A stretch of 11,058 nucleotides of DNA from Rhodoferax sp. (GTDB taxonomy: Bacteria > Pseudomonadota > Gammaproteobacteria > Burkholderiales > Burkholderiaceae_C): positions 1 to 11,058 of the forward strand of contig JAJAZK010000268.1 of NCBI GenBank assembly GCA_026785765.1. The letters run 5' to 3'. Under the pieces are notes generated by a model. It did not search any database. It was not told the origin of the DNA and worked only from the letters and a program-made list of their open reading frames with translations. Made by a program: the position numbers and the translations under genes. Shown here piece after piece: positions 1 through 7,088 of the stretch; positions within the stretch are counted from its first letter, which is position 1; every line of letters starts with the position of its first letter.

Positions 1-237
1 ATCATGAACGGATAGCGCGATTCCTTGACCGCTGTCCTCAATTTCAATTTGCATCATCTCACCGACTTGAGACGCTGAACGGATAGTCGTTTCAACCGCC
101 TGAGGCCAAGTATCGCACCCCAAACCGTCCTGGAAAAACGGGTTTCCCCTGAGATGACAGTCTGAATCCCCCAGAATCTGTGCCCCATCGGCTTGATACA
201 GCGCGACCGCAAGGCGCTCACCAACTTTGAGGCGAAG
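1..237 (-). other. Possible partial coding fragment entering from the left edge
   Basis: The minus strand is open for 79 codons from just after a TAG (238-240) to the window edge, with no stop. The conceptual product reads like protein (for example RLAVALYQADGAQILGDSD, then QIEIEDSGQGI near the edge). The DSGQGI stretch after alternating hydrophobic residues resembles the D-x-G-x-G box of histidine-kinase ATPase domains, but the upstream sequence does not look like a kinase N-box or dimerisation helix. No convincing start codon follows the TAG. Third-position GC looks lower than in the genes to the right. It could be the broken 5' part of a gene continuing left, or a chance open frame. Family not recognised with confidence. 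Confidence 0.3.
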
Positions 238-351
238 CTACACGCTCCACGGTCCGATCTTGCCCACGAAGCGCTGAAAGACCCCAATCTTTTAGATTTT
301 CGCGGTCTTGGCAAGGAAGCCAACGGGCGCGCCATTGAGTCCGCCAACTAA
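211..351 (+). pseudogene. Remnant of a DUF1016/YhcG-type PDDEXK nuclease
   Basis: One plus-strand frame ending at TAA (349-351) reads LTNFEAKLHAPRSDLA, then LKDPNLLDFRGLGKEA. This strongly resembles the segment of DUF1016/YhcG proteins that joins the N-terminal helical part to the PDDEXK nuclease core (family pattern roughly NF..LP.PQSDLA..LKDPY.FDFL.L...A.ERE.E). Intact members run to several hundred residues; here only about 46 are left. The frame closes at a TGA at 163-165 upstream, and no nuclease catalytic core follows before the stop. This is a decayed fragment, not a gene. It converges on the enolase-superfamily gene, whose stop lies 35 bases away. The upstream limit is uncertain and may overlap the minus-strand fragment. 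Family call is from memory of the motif. Confidence 0.6.
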
Positions 352-385
352 AAGCCGAGCAAATACGCGCCGCACGGCGAGCCTC

Positions 386-1567
386 TTACTCCCCGAAAAC
401 CGGCGAGGCGTACAAGGTCTTGCCACCCACCCGGATTTCCACATCCTGTTGGTAACGCGCGACGGCCGCCGCATCGATGTCTATGCCCAGGCCTGGCGCG
501 TCGGGGGCGGCCACCTGGCCATGCGGGTCCAGATCCAGATGGTTGCGGGTGAGTTCCACCGCCAGCGCCTTGAGCTGTACCGGGTACTCGCAGATATGGT
601 GATCGGCAAGCCCGGCAAACGGCTGCATGGAAGCGCTCAGCGCCAGATGCGAAGTGAAGGTGTGGTTGACGTAGGTCACCCCGCGCGCCACCGCATGGTC
701 AGCGACCTGTTTCGCCGGGCCCAGGCCACCGATGCGCCCGCAGTCGATCTGCACATAACCGATGCCGCCGTAATCGATCAGGTGGCGCGCCATCGACACA
801 TTGTGCGCACCCTCGCCGCCAGCAATTCTGACGCTGCCGCTGCGCCGCGCCAGGGCGGCGTACTGCTCCAGCGCGCTGGCGTGAAACGGTTCCTCCAGCC
901 AGGTTGCGCGCGCTTGCTGCAGTGCGTCCAGTCGCAGCGCCGCCCGCTCCAGGTCGTCGACAAAAATCGTCCCGACGTCAACCAGCAGGATGCCGTCGGT
1001 CCCGATTGCCTCGCGCGCCGCAAAGAAATGGTCGGCATCCTGTTGCACCGTGCCGCGACCTATCGCGCCCCAGCCGAACTTGACCGCCTGGAAACCGCGC
1101 TGGCGCTCCGCACGCCCGCGCTCCAGCGTCTGCTGCGCCGTGTCGCCAAACAGCAGCGAGGCATACGGCGTCTTTGGATGCGAGGCGGTGTAGCCCAGCA
1201 GCTTCCAGGCCGGTTCACCTCGCGCCTTGCCCAGCACATCCCACAGCGCCATCTCGACGCCGGAGTAGGTGTGCGCCGCCTGCAGCACATCCATGCTGTT
1301 GTAGGCCACGCTGGCGCTGATGGCAGCGATGTCCTGCACCGAATCCAGGCGCTGCCCCAACACCGACGTGGCCACCGGCTGGCAAGCGCCATGCGACATC
1401 GGGCACACGAAGGCGGCGATGGACGGCAGCGGCGCGGCCTCGCACTCGCCATAACCCACCAGCCCGCCGGCGGCGACGCGCACCAACAGCGCATCCTGGC
1501 TGCCGTCGGCATCGGTCGTGACCACCGGCATGGACAGGTAAAAAAAATCAACCGATTCGATTTGCAT
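386..1567 (-). CDS. Mandelate racemase/muconate lactonizing enzyme family protein (enolase superfamily)
   Basis: The product is 393 residues, normal for the family. An N-terminal capping domain (about 1-125) is followed by a modified TIM barrel. Visible catalytic and metal residues are K163 (VKFGWG), the three metal ligands D197 (LLVDVG), E225 (LEEPF) and E252 (IAGGE), then D275 (VQIDCG) and H302 (VNHTF) as the His-Asp dyad, and E327 (CEYP). The D275-H302 spacing of 27 matches that of mandelate racemase (270/297, from memory). The dyad argues for racemase or acid dehydratase chemistry, abstracting the proton alpha to a carboxylate. It argues against dipeptide epimerase, which uses two lysines. 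The ATG lies 27 bases after the M81 gene stop with no strong ribosome-binding site, so it is probably the last gene of the operon. The stop is TAA. Substrate cannot be read from the sequence. Confidence 0.93.
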   Translation of the reverse strand: MQIESVDFFYLSMPVVTTDADGSQDALLVRVAAGGLVGYGECEAAPLPSIAAFVCPMSHGACQPVATSVLGQRLDSVQDIAAISASVAYNSMDVLQAAHTYSGVEMALWDVLGKARGEPAWKLLGYTASHPKTPYASLLFGDTAQQTLERGRAERQRGFQAVKFGWGAIGRGTVQQDADHFFAAREAIGTDGILLVDVGTIFVDDLERAALRLDALQQARATWLEEPFHASALEQYAALARRSGSVRIAGGEGAHNVSMARHLIDYGGIGYVQIDCGRIGGLGPAKQVADHAVARGVTYVNHTFTSHLALSASMQPFAGLADHHICEYPVQLKALAVELTRNHLDLDPHGQVAAPDAPGLGIDIDAAAVARYQQDVEIRVGGKTLYASPVFGE

Positions 1568-1594
1568 GGTGTTGTGTGCGCAGGCGGGTGCTGC

Positions 1595-3091
1595 TCAATT
1601 GCAATAGAGGACGGCGTGCGGCTCGAACTGCGCGCCTTCGTCCAGCGGGTACATCGGGCGCGCGCAAATCGTGTGCCCGAGCGACTTCACATTGGCCGAC
1701 GTGGCGCCCGGCACGTCGATGTTGAAGTTGTTCTCCACCCAGCCGTCGTACATGTGGTACTCGGTGTGCGGAGACTTGACCACGATCAGGTCGAAGTCGG
1801 TCGGGTCCAGCCCGTTGGAGTAGTACATCGCCCGGTCAAACAGGCTGAGGGTCTTGCTGAAAACCACCACCGTGAAATTGTCGAACTGCAGCACCGCGGT
1901 TGGCCCGGCGTCCAGACCGAGCTTCATCGTCTCCAGGCGCGACTGGCCGTCCGACAGCAGGCGCACCTTTGCCGTGACCTGCATTGGCGCGAAGCGCTGC
2001 TGATCGATCGCGCCGCCCAGCGCTACCGTGATGGAGGCGCCAACACCCGCCTTGTGCGCCGCTGCCGCCGCCCGCGGGTCTACGATCTGCGCCAGCACGC
2101 GTTTGGGATAGGCGGCTTCGCGCAGGCCCTTGAGAATGAGGTTGGAGTCACCGGTTGCGCCTGAGGACGTCGCGTCTGCTGCGTCGGTAAAGAGCACCGG
2201 GCCGGCAATGCTCACCGCCTGCCCGATGGCACGCTCGAGCGACATCAGCTTGCCCTGCATGCGGTGGCGCCGCGGCCAGAACTCGCGCGCCAGCATCAGT
2301 GCCTCGGCCTTGGCGAGCTCGCCGTCCCCGTCCGTGGCCACGATGACCTGGCTGCACAGCTCGGGCACGTCGGTGAACGGATTGCCGATCATGATGCCGG
2401 CCGACATGGCGGTACCGTCAATCTCCATGCGGCGTGCCTCCCGGATCAACTCGCCGTAACAGCCCGACTTGGTGATCAGCTCATCGCCACGCACCAGCGC
2501 CGGTATCACGACACGCGCGATGGCGGTGCGGGTCTTCTTGGTGACCAGCCGGTGCAGGATGCGCGCGGCGCGTTCGCCGGTAGACCCGAAGTCCACGTGC
2601 GGGTAGGTGTGGTAGATCGCCACGCCGTTGATCTGGCGCAGCATGCGGTCGGTCATGATGCCGTGCAGGTCGAGCGAGATGACGATCGGGATATCGGGCC
2701 CGAGCAGCTTGCGCACCGCGCTCAGCAGATAGCCCTCGGGGTCGAGTTCGCCATCGGCCGCCATCGCGCCGTGCATCGAGAAATACATGCCGTCCACGCC
2801 ACTGGCGGCGTGGTGCGTGATCGACTCCAGCACCTCACTCGACAGGCGCTTCCAGCCGGCAGCCGACAGCAGTCCGGCCGATCCGGAGCGGGCGCCGATG
2901 GAGAGCACCGGCTCCAGAGCGGTCTCTTCGAACACCGCCAGCGCGCCACCGAGCGATGTGTTCAGGCCACGCTGCGACAGCATCGCGCTGCCGTGGTCGA
3001 TGTGAAAGTTCTCATAACCCGATTGCAGGGGGTTGAATGACGAGATTTCCTGCATGCACTCGGCAACCAGGATGCGGCGGCGGGTCTTCAT
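1595..3091 (-). CDS. M81 family (MlrC-like) metallopeptidase/amidohydrolase
   Basis: This is a 498-residue protein with the hallmarks of family M81, whose characterised member MlrC cleaves linearised microcystin. The N-terminal DUF1485 domain starts ECMQEISSFNP. Likely zinc ligands are H107 (SMHGAM), D141 and H143 (LDLHG) and H165 (YPHVDFGSTGERAA). The spacings 34, 2 and 22 agree with those I recall for MlrC. The C-terminal domain has DATSSGATGDSN and SPHTEYHMYDGW. The start chosen is the ATG at 3091, with GAAGGAG just upstream. A longer reading frame to 3154 would overlap the ATPase gene and add a non-conserved leader. It begins 10 bases after the ATPase F stop, inside a transporter operon, which suggests a cytoplasmic hydrolase acting on the imported compound. 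Most M81 members have unknown substrates; microcystin is not implied. Confidence 0.93.
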   Translation of the reverse strand: MKTRRRILVAECMQEISSFNPLQSGYENFHIDHGSAMLSQRGLNTSLGGALAVFEETALEPVLSIGARSGSAGLLSAAGWKRLSSEVLESITHHAASGVDGMYFSMHGAMAADGELDPEGYLLSAVRKLLGPDIPIVISLDLHGIMTDRMLRQINGVAIYHTYPHVDFGSTGERAARILHRLVTKKTRTAIARVVIPALVRGDELITKSGCYGELIREARRMEIDGTAMSAGIMIGNPFTDVPELCSQVIVATDGDGELAKAEALMLAREFWPRRHRMQGKLMSLERAIGQAVSIAGPVLFTDAADATSSGATGDSNLILKGLREAAYPKRVLAQIVDPRAAAAAHKAGVGASITVALGGAIDQQRFAPMQVTAKVRLLSDGQSRLETMKLGLDAGPTAVLQFDNFTVVVFSKTLSLFDRAMYYSNGLDPTDFDLIVVKSPHTEYHMYDGWVENNFNIDVPGATSANVKSLGHTICARPMYPLDEGAQFEPHAVLYCN

Positions 3092-3101
3092 GGGGGCTCC
3101 T

Positions 3102-4091
3102 TCAGGGGGTGAGGCTTCCGTCGGCAACACGCAGGCAGGCGACCTGGTGCGCATCTTCTGTGGTCGTCAGTACCGGATCTTCGCTCTGGCAGCGCGGCTG
3201 CACATACGGGCAACGGCTGGCGAAACGGCAACCGATTCCAATCGTGTCGGGGTTGGGCATGTCACCGCGCAACACCGCGTGCACCCGGCGCTGTGCCGGA
3301 TGGTCGGCTGGCAAGGCCGCCAGCAGGCTTTGGGTATAGGGATGCTGCGGGCGGGCGAACAGGGTGGCGGCCGGCGCCACCTCCACAATGCGCCCGAGGT
3401 ACATCACGGCCACCCGGTCACTGATGTTGCGCACCACCGCCAGGTTGTGCGAGATGAAAAGGTAGGTGAGCTTGAGGTCGCGTTGCAGTGTGCGCAGCAG
3501 GTTGATCACCTGCGCCTGCACCGACACGTCCAGCGCCGACACCGCCTCGTCGGCGACGATGAACTCGGGCTCCAGCGCCAGCGCCCGCGCGATGCCGATG
3601 CGCTGGCGCTGCCCGCCCGAGAACTCATGCGGGTAGCGCTGCAGCGCGGCGCTTGGCAGGCTCACCAGGTCCAGCAATTGCTGCACCCGCTTCACGCGGC
3701 TGCGCGTATCACCAACGCCATGGATGATCAGCGGCTCGGTGATGATGTCGCCGACCCGCATGCGCGGATTGAGCGAGCCGTACGGGTCCTGAAAAACGAT
3801 CTGCATGGCGCGGCGTTTGCTGCGCATGGCGTCAGCGCCCAGATGCGTGATGTCCTCGCCGTGGTGCAGGATGTTGCCGCCGCTGGGCTCGATCAGCCGC
3901 AACAGCAGTCGGCCGGTAGTGGACTTGCCGCAACCCGACTCGCCCACCAGACCCAGTGTCTCGCCGCTGGCAATCTGCAGGTCGATGCCATCGACTGCGC
4001 GCAGGGCTGGCGCCGCTTTGGCAAGAAACCGCCGAGGGCGCGCGAAATGCTTGTGCAGGCCGCGTGCCTCGATCAGTGGCGGGCGGCTCAT
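3102..4091 (-). CDS. Peptide ABC transporter ATP-binding protein (DppF/OppF type)
   Basis: A 329-residue nucleotide-binding subunit of a dipeptide/oligopeptide importer, acting on the cytoplasmic face of the permease pair. Visible motifs are Walker A GESGCGKST (50-58), Q-loop FQDPYGSLNPR (Q101), signature FSGGQRQR (157-164), Walker B FIVADE (177-182, catalytic E182) followed by AVSALD instead of the usual PVSALD, and switch H215 (ISHNLAVV). The C-terminal oligopeptide-type domain has GCRFASRCPY...RC, a cysteine motif that in some Dpp/Opp ATPases binds an iron-sulfur cluster. The ATG overlaps the stop of the second repeat-encoded mini-ORF as ATGA, with GAAGG seven bases upstream. It appears fully intact, in contrast with its partner ATPase D. 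Confidence 0.96.
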   Translation of the reverse strand: MSRPPLIEARGLHKHFARPRRFLAKAAPALRAVDGIDLQIASGETLGLVGESGCGKSTTGRLLLRLIEPSGGNILHHGEDITHLGADAMRSKRRAMQIVFQDPYGSLNPRMRVGDIITEPLIIHGVGDTRSRVKRVQQLLDLVSLPSAALQRYPHEFSGGQRQRIGIARALALEPEFIVADEAVSALDVSVQAQVINLLRTLQRDLKLTYLFISHNLAVVRNISDRVAVMYLGRIVEVAPAATLFARPQHPYTQSLLAALPADHPAQRRVHAVLRGDMPNPDTIGIGCRFASRCPYVQPRCQSEDPVLTTTEDAHQVACLRVADGSLTP

Positions 4092-4156
4092 TGGAGTACC
4101 TTCGCCCTGCGGGCTGCGGTGCGAGCTGGTCTGGGGCGGCCCGGCGCGGCGCTCAT
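4088..4156 (-). CDS. Repeat-encoded 22-residue mini-ORF, copy 2 (next to ATPase F)
   Basis: The ATG at 4156 overlaps the stop of the upstream mini-ORF as ATGA. Its own TGA (4088-4090) overlaps the ATPase F start as ATGA. It encodes MSAAPGRPRPAR...RAKVLQ, very basic and without predicted membrane or secondary-structure signals. A GAAGG sits seven bases before its start, provided by the preceding repeat. It differs from the other copy at K9R and Q10P only. Whether the peptide has a function is unknown; translation may serve only to carry ribosomes across the repeat to ATPase F. Confidence 0.45.
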   Translation of the reverse strand: MSAAPGRPRPARTAARRAKVLQ

Positions 4157-4218
4157 TGGAGTACCTTCGCCCTGCGGGCTGCGGTGCGAGCTTGCTTGGG
4201 GCGGCCCGGCGCGGCGCT
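4089..4218 (-). repeat. Two tandem 65-bp repeats between ATPase D and ATPase F
   Basis: Units at 4089-4153 and 4154-4218 have a period of exactly 65 and match at 62 of 65 positions. The differences cluster at codons 9-10 of the mini-ORF. On the coding strand each unit runs ATGAGC, a GC-rich segment, a small hairpin GCCC-GCA-GGGC, GAAGG, seven bases, then the next ATG. ATGAGC occurs at 4221, 4156 and 4091, so it marks both boundaries. Removing both units would join ATPase D to ATPase F as GTATGAGCC, a direct ATGA overlap of the kind seen at the C-D junction. The repeats therefore look inserted or expanded in a pre-existing coupled junction. I have an unchecked recollection of similar repeats in Comamonadaceae. 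Confidence 0.95.
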
Positions 4219-4221
4219 CAT
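4153..4221 (-). CDS. Repeat-encoded 22-residue mini-ORF, copy 1 (next to ATPase D)
   Basis: The ATG at 4221 overlaps the ATPase D stop as ATGA, and the TGA (4153-4155) overlaps the next mini-ORF start as ATGA. It encodes MSAAPGRPKQAR...RAKVLQ, a strongly basic, alanine-rich peptide. It lies entirely within repeat unit 2 plus the three-base overlap. Because 65 is not a multiple of three, each copy ends in its own TGA and the next copy restarts in a shifted frame by the ATGA overlap. Chance formation is possible, but two nested stop-start overlaps in a row are notable. Function unknown. Confidence 0.45.
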   Translation of the reverse strand: MSAAPGRPKQARTAARRAKVLQ

Positions 4222-5213
4222 ACGCTGGCTACCGCCGCAAACGGTGCAAAACAGGCCGTCTGATGTCCCGGCTCAACCGTGTGCAGCGGCGGTACGCTGG
4301 TGCACGCCGCATGGGCCAGGGCGCACCGCGGCGCAAAGCTGCAGCCAGCACCCATCTGGCCAACCGCCGGCACCGTGCCTTCGATCGTGCTGAGCCAATC
4401 GGCACCGGCGGCGATGCGTGGCCGCGACGCCAGAAGACCTCGCGTGTACGGATGCGCCGGGCGATCAAACACATCAAGCGCGCTGCCGAACTCGACCACG
4501 CGCCCGCCGTACATCACCGCCACCCGGTCACACATCTCGGCGATCACGCCCAGGTCGTGGGTGATCAGCAATACCGACATGCCCGAGTCGCGCTGCAGCT
4601 TGCGCACCAGTTCGAGGATTTGCGCCTGGATCGTGACGTCCAGCGCCGTCGTCGGTTAATCCGCGATCAGCAGCCTGGGTCGCCCGGCCAGCGCCATTGC
4701 AATCATGACGCGCTGACGCATACCACCAGACAGTTCGTGCGGGTAGGCGTCGATCTGGCGCTGCGGGTCCGGCATCTCGACCCGGCGCAGCAGAGTGATG
4801 CCCTCCGTGTGCGCCGCCTCTCCCTGCAGTCCCAGATGCCAGCGCAACACTTCGCCAATTTGCTGGCCGACCCGCATCACCGGGTTGAGCGAGGTCATCG
4901 GCTCCTGGAAAATCATGGCGATGTCCTTGCCGCGCAAGGCCCGCATCTGCTGCGACCCCAGGGCCAGCAGGTCCTGACCCTGCAACAACACGCGCCCGCT
5001 GCGCACCGTGATCGGGTGCGGCAACAGGCCCATGATGGACAGGGCCAGCATGCTTTTCCCGGAGCCGGATTCACCGACGACACCCAACACCTCGCCACTG
5101 CGCAGAGTCAAATCCACGCTGCTGAGAATCTCCGGCCCGCGCGCGCCCAGCGCTGTTGTGAGCTGCTGCACTTCCAGCATCGGGCCGTCGGCGGCAACAC
5201 GTGCAGCAGTCAT
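4218..5213 (-). pseudogene. Peptide ABC transporter ATP-binding protein (DppD/OppD type), interrupted by an in-frame TAA
   Basis: The full frame would give about 331 residues, normal for the family. It starts at ATG 5213, overlapping the permease C stop as ATGA. Walker A GESGSGKS (47-54), Q-loop IFQEPMTSLNP (Q103) and signature LSGGMRQR (161-168) are intact. Walker B reads LLIAD and is then followed by TAA at 4656-4658, where the catalytic glutamate (residue 186) belongs. The same frame then continues PTTALDVTIQAQ, the switch histidine in LITHDLGVI and the cysteine-bearing C-terminal domain (CSFAPRCALAHAAC), to a normal TGA at 4218. One base change (GAA to TAA) explains it; no frameshift is seen. 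The truncated 185-residue product would lack Walker B glutamate, D-loop and switch. It is either a recent nonsense mutation or a sequencing error. Confidence 0.9.
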
Positions 5214-6100
5214 CGGGTCGCCACCGCCATGCGCGGATCGAGCACGTCGCGCAGCCCGTCGCCCAGCATGTTCAGCCCCAGCACGCTGACCAGAATCGCC
5301 AACCCCGGGGCTACGGTGATCCATGGCGCGGCAATGATGAAGTCACGCCCATTGGCGATGATTGCGCCGAAGGTCGGCGCCGGTGGTGGTGGCCCGACAC
5401 CAATGTATGACAACACGGCCTCGTTCAGGATCGCCACCGCGAACACATAGGTCACGCGCACCACCAACGGCGCCATTGCATTGGCCAGTACGTGGCGCAG
5501 CAGGATGCGCATATGACCGGCACCCAGGGCGCGCGCGGCTTCGACATACTCCATCTCGCGCACCACCATCACCGAAGCGCGCACGATGCGCGCCGTGTGC
5601 GGCGTGGCGGCGATCGAGAGCGCGATGATGACGTTGGTGACCGAGGCCCCGAGCACCGACCTGATGGCGATGGCCAGGATGATGGACGGAACGGCCATGA
5701 AAGCGTCCATCACACGCATGATCGGATTGTCCAGGCGGCGGAAATAGCCCGCCGTCGCGCCGATGAACACTCCTGCCAGCGCCGTGATCAACGCCACCAT
5801 GAAGGCGATCTGGAGTGAAATGCGCGCGCCAAACAGCACCCTGGACAAGATGTCGCGCCCGAAATGGTCGGTCCCCATCCAGTAGATGGCGTTCGGCTCC
5901 ACCATACGGGCGCGGAAGTTACCCTTGAGCGGATCAAACGGCGCGATCACGCCCGCCAACAGGGCCAACGTGGCCACGGTGCCCACCAGCAACAAACCAA
6001 TGGTGAAGGACCGGTTGGCAAACAGGCGTCGTGCAAACGAGGGGCGTCCCGTCGGCATCGGGAGCGCCGTTGGCTGGACCGGTACCGAGGCTGCAGCCAT
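5210..6100 (-). CDS. Peptide ABC transporter permease (DppC/OppC type)
   Basis: The 296-residue inner-membrane permease has an OppC-type N-terminal helix (about 33-53) and then WMGTDHFGRDILSR (74-87), a signature of this subfamily. Several transmembrane segments follow. The EAA loop VEAARALGAGHMRILLRHVL (about 186-205) contacts the ATPases. I prefer the ATG at 6100, with GGAG five bases upstream. A GTG at 6106 would overlap the permease B stop as GTGA but leaves no room for that ribosome-binding site. The stop overlaps the ATPase D start. It pairs with permease B to form the translocation path for the ligand delivered by the binding protein. Confidence 0.95.
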   Translation of the reverse strand: MAAASVPVQPTALPMPTGRPSFARRLFANRSFTIGLLLVGTVATLALLAGVIAPFDPLKGNFRARMVEPNAIYWMGTDHFGRDILSRVLFGARISLQIAFMVALITALAGVFIGATAGYFRRLDNPIMRVMDAFMAVPSIILAIAIRSVLGASVTNVIIALSIAATPHTARIVRASVMVVREMEYVEAARALGAGHMRILLRHVLANAMAPLVVRVTYVFAVAILNEAVLSYIGVGPPPPAPTFGAIIANGRDFIIAAPWITVAPGLAILVSVLGLNMLGDGLRDVLDPRMAVATR

Positions 6101-6102
6101 GC

Positions 6103-7047
6103 TCACTCCAGCCGCACACGCGGGTCAATTACCGCGTACAACAGGTCCACCAGCAGGTTCACCCCCAGGTAGATCAGCGCCAGGAACAACAACCCCCCCT
6201 GAATCACCGGGAAGTCGCGCGACAACACGGCCCCGATGATTAGCCGCCCCATGCCGGGGATCGAGAACACCTGCTCGATCACCACCGCGCCGCCGAGCAG
6301 GCCGCCAACCATGATGCCCATGACGGTGACGATCGGCACCATCGCATTCACCAGCCCGTGGCGCAGCACGACATAGGGCTCGGGCAGGCCCTTGGCACGC
6401 GCGGTGCGCACGAAGTCCTGGCCCAGTACCTCGAGCATGCTCGAGCGCGCCATACGCGCCACAAAACCCATCTGTACGCAGGCCAGGGTAAAGGTCGGCA
6501 AGGCGATGTGGCGGGCCCACTGCCAGGGGTCCTTGGCAAAGCCCACATAGTCGCCCGCAGGAAAAATCGGCAGCAGCACTGCCACCGACCAGATCAGCAC
6601 CAGGCCGAGCCAGAACTCGGGGATCGACAGGCCCAGCAAGGCCAGCGTCATCATGCCCTGATCGGCAGCCTTGCCGTGCCGCACCGCCGCCACGACGCCG
6701 GCCGCGACGCCGATCAGCACCGCGAAGAAGAACGCCAGCGCCGTCAGGGACAAGGTGACCGGCAGCCGCTCGAAGATGGCGCTGGTGACGCTGCGGTTGA
6801 GCAGCAGGGACGTACCCAGATCACCCTGCAACAGGCGCAGGTACCACTCGCCCATGCGGATCAGGAACGGCCGGTCGAGCCCGAGCTCGCGGCGCACGCG
6901 CTCCAGCTCCTCGGCGGTGGCGCTGGTGTCCAGAAAGATCGATGCAGGGTCCCCCGGCACCAGCCAGAGCAGACCGAAGGTGATCAGCGAGACCAGAAAC
7001 AAGGCGGGGATGGATGCAAGCAGCCGACGAAGGACAAATCGACCCAT
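6103..7047 (-). CDS. Peptide ABC transporter permease (DppB/OppB type)
   Basis: The 314-residue inner-membrane permease starts MGRFVLRRLLASIPALFLVS, a typical DppB N-terminus with the first membrane helix at about 9-30. A periplasmic segment containing WYLRLLQGDLGTSLL (68-82) follows, then five further hydrophobic segments. The EAA loop is at about 216-235 (ARAKGLPEPYVVLRHGLVNA). The protein ends VIDPRVRLE, as the family usually does. The ATG lies 41 bases after the binding-protein stop, with GGGGAA just upstream. Its TGA lies 2 bases before the permease C ATG. Intact. Confidence 0.96.
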   Translation of the reverse strand: MGRFVLRRLLASIPALFLVSLITFGLLWLVPGDPASIFLDTSATAEELERVRRELGLDRPFLIRMGEWYLRLLQGDLGTSLLLNRSVTSAIFERLPVTLSLTALAFFFAVLIGVAAGVVAAVRHGKAADQGMMTLALLGLSIPEFWLGLVLIWSVAVLLPIFPAGDYVGFAKDPWQWARHIALPTFTLACVQMGFVARMARSSMLEVLGQDFVRTARAKGLPEPYVVLRHGLVNAMVPIVTVMGIMVGGLLGGAVVIEQVFSIPGMGRLIIGAVLSRDFPVIQGGLLFLALIYLGVNLLVDLLYAVIDPRVRLE

Positions 7048-7088
7048 GGTTCCCCGATGTTCCCGCTATGACCTTGCCTTTCTCACGC

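Noticed and set aside
386..1567. Dipeptide epimerase identity for the enolase superfamily enzyme
   Set aside because: The peptide-transporter context is suggestive, but the His-Asp dyad (H302/D275) places it in the mandelate-racemase type, not in the two-lysine epimerase group.
308..2164. 618-codon plus-strand open frame
   Set aside because: Antisense shadow of the enolase and M81 genes; the product is Arg/His/Gln-rich low-complexity sequence with no motif, as expected in GC-rich DNA.
3092..3154. Upstream in-frame extension of the M81 gene
   Set aside because: Would overlap the ATPase F gene, is not conserved in character, and the ATG at 3091 has a good ribosome-binding site and the family's usual N-terminus.
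4656..4658. Stop codon readthrough or recoding of TAA in ATPase D
   Set aside because: No known readthrough context is visible, and TAA serves as the real stop of the enolase-superfamily gene; simple nonsense mutation or sequence error is more economical.
3033..5450. 805-codon plus-strand open frame
   Set aside because: Antisense to ATPases F and D and permease C, which all carry recognisable motifs; the translated product has no family features.
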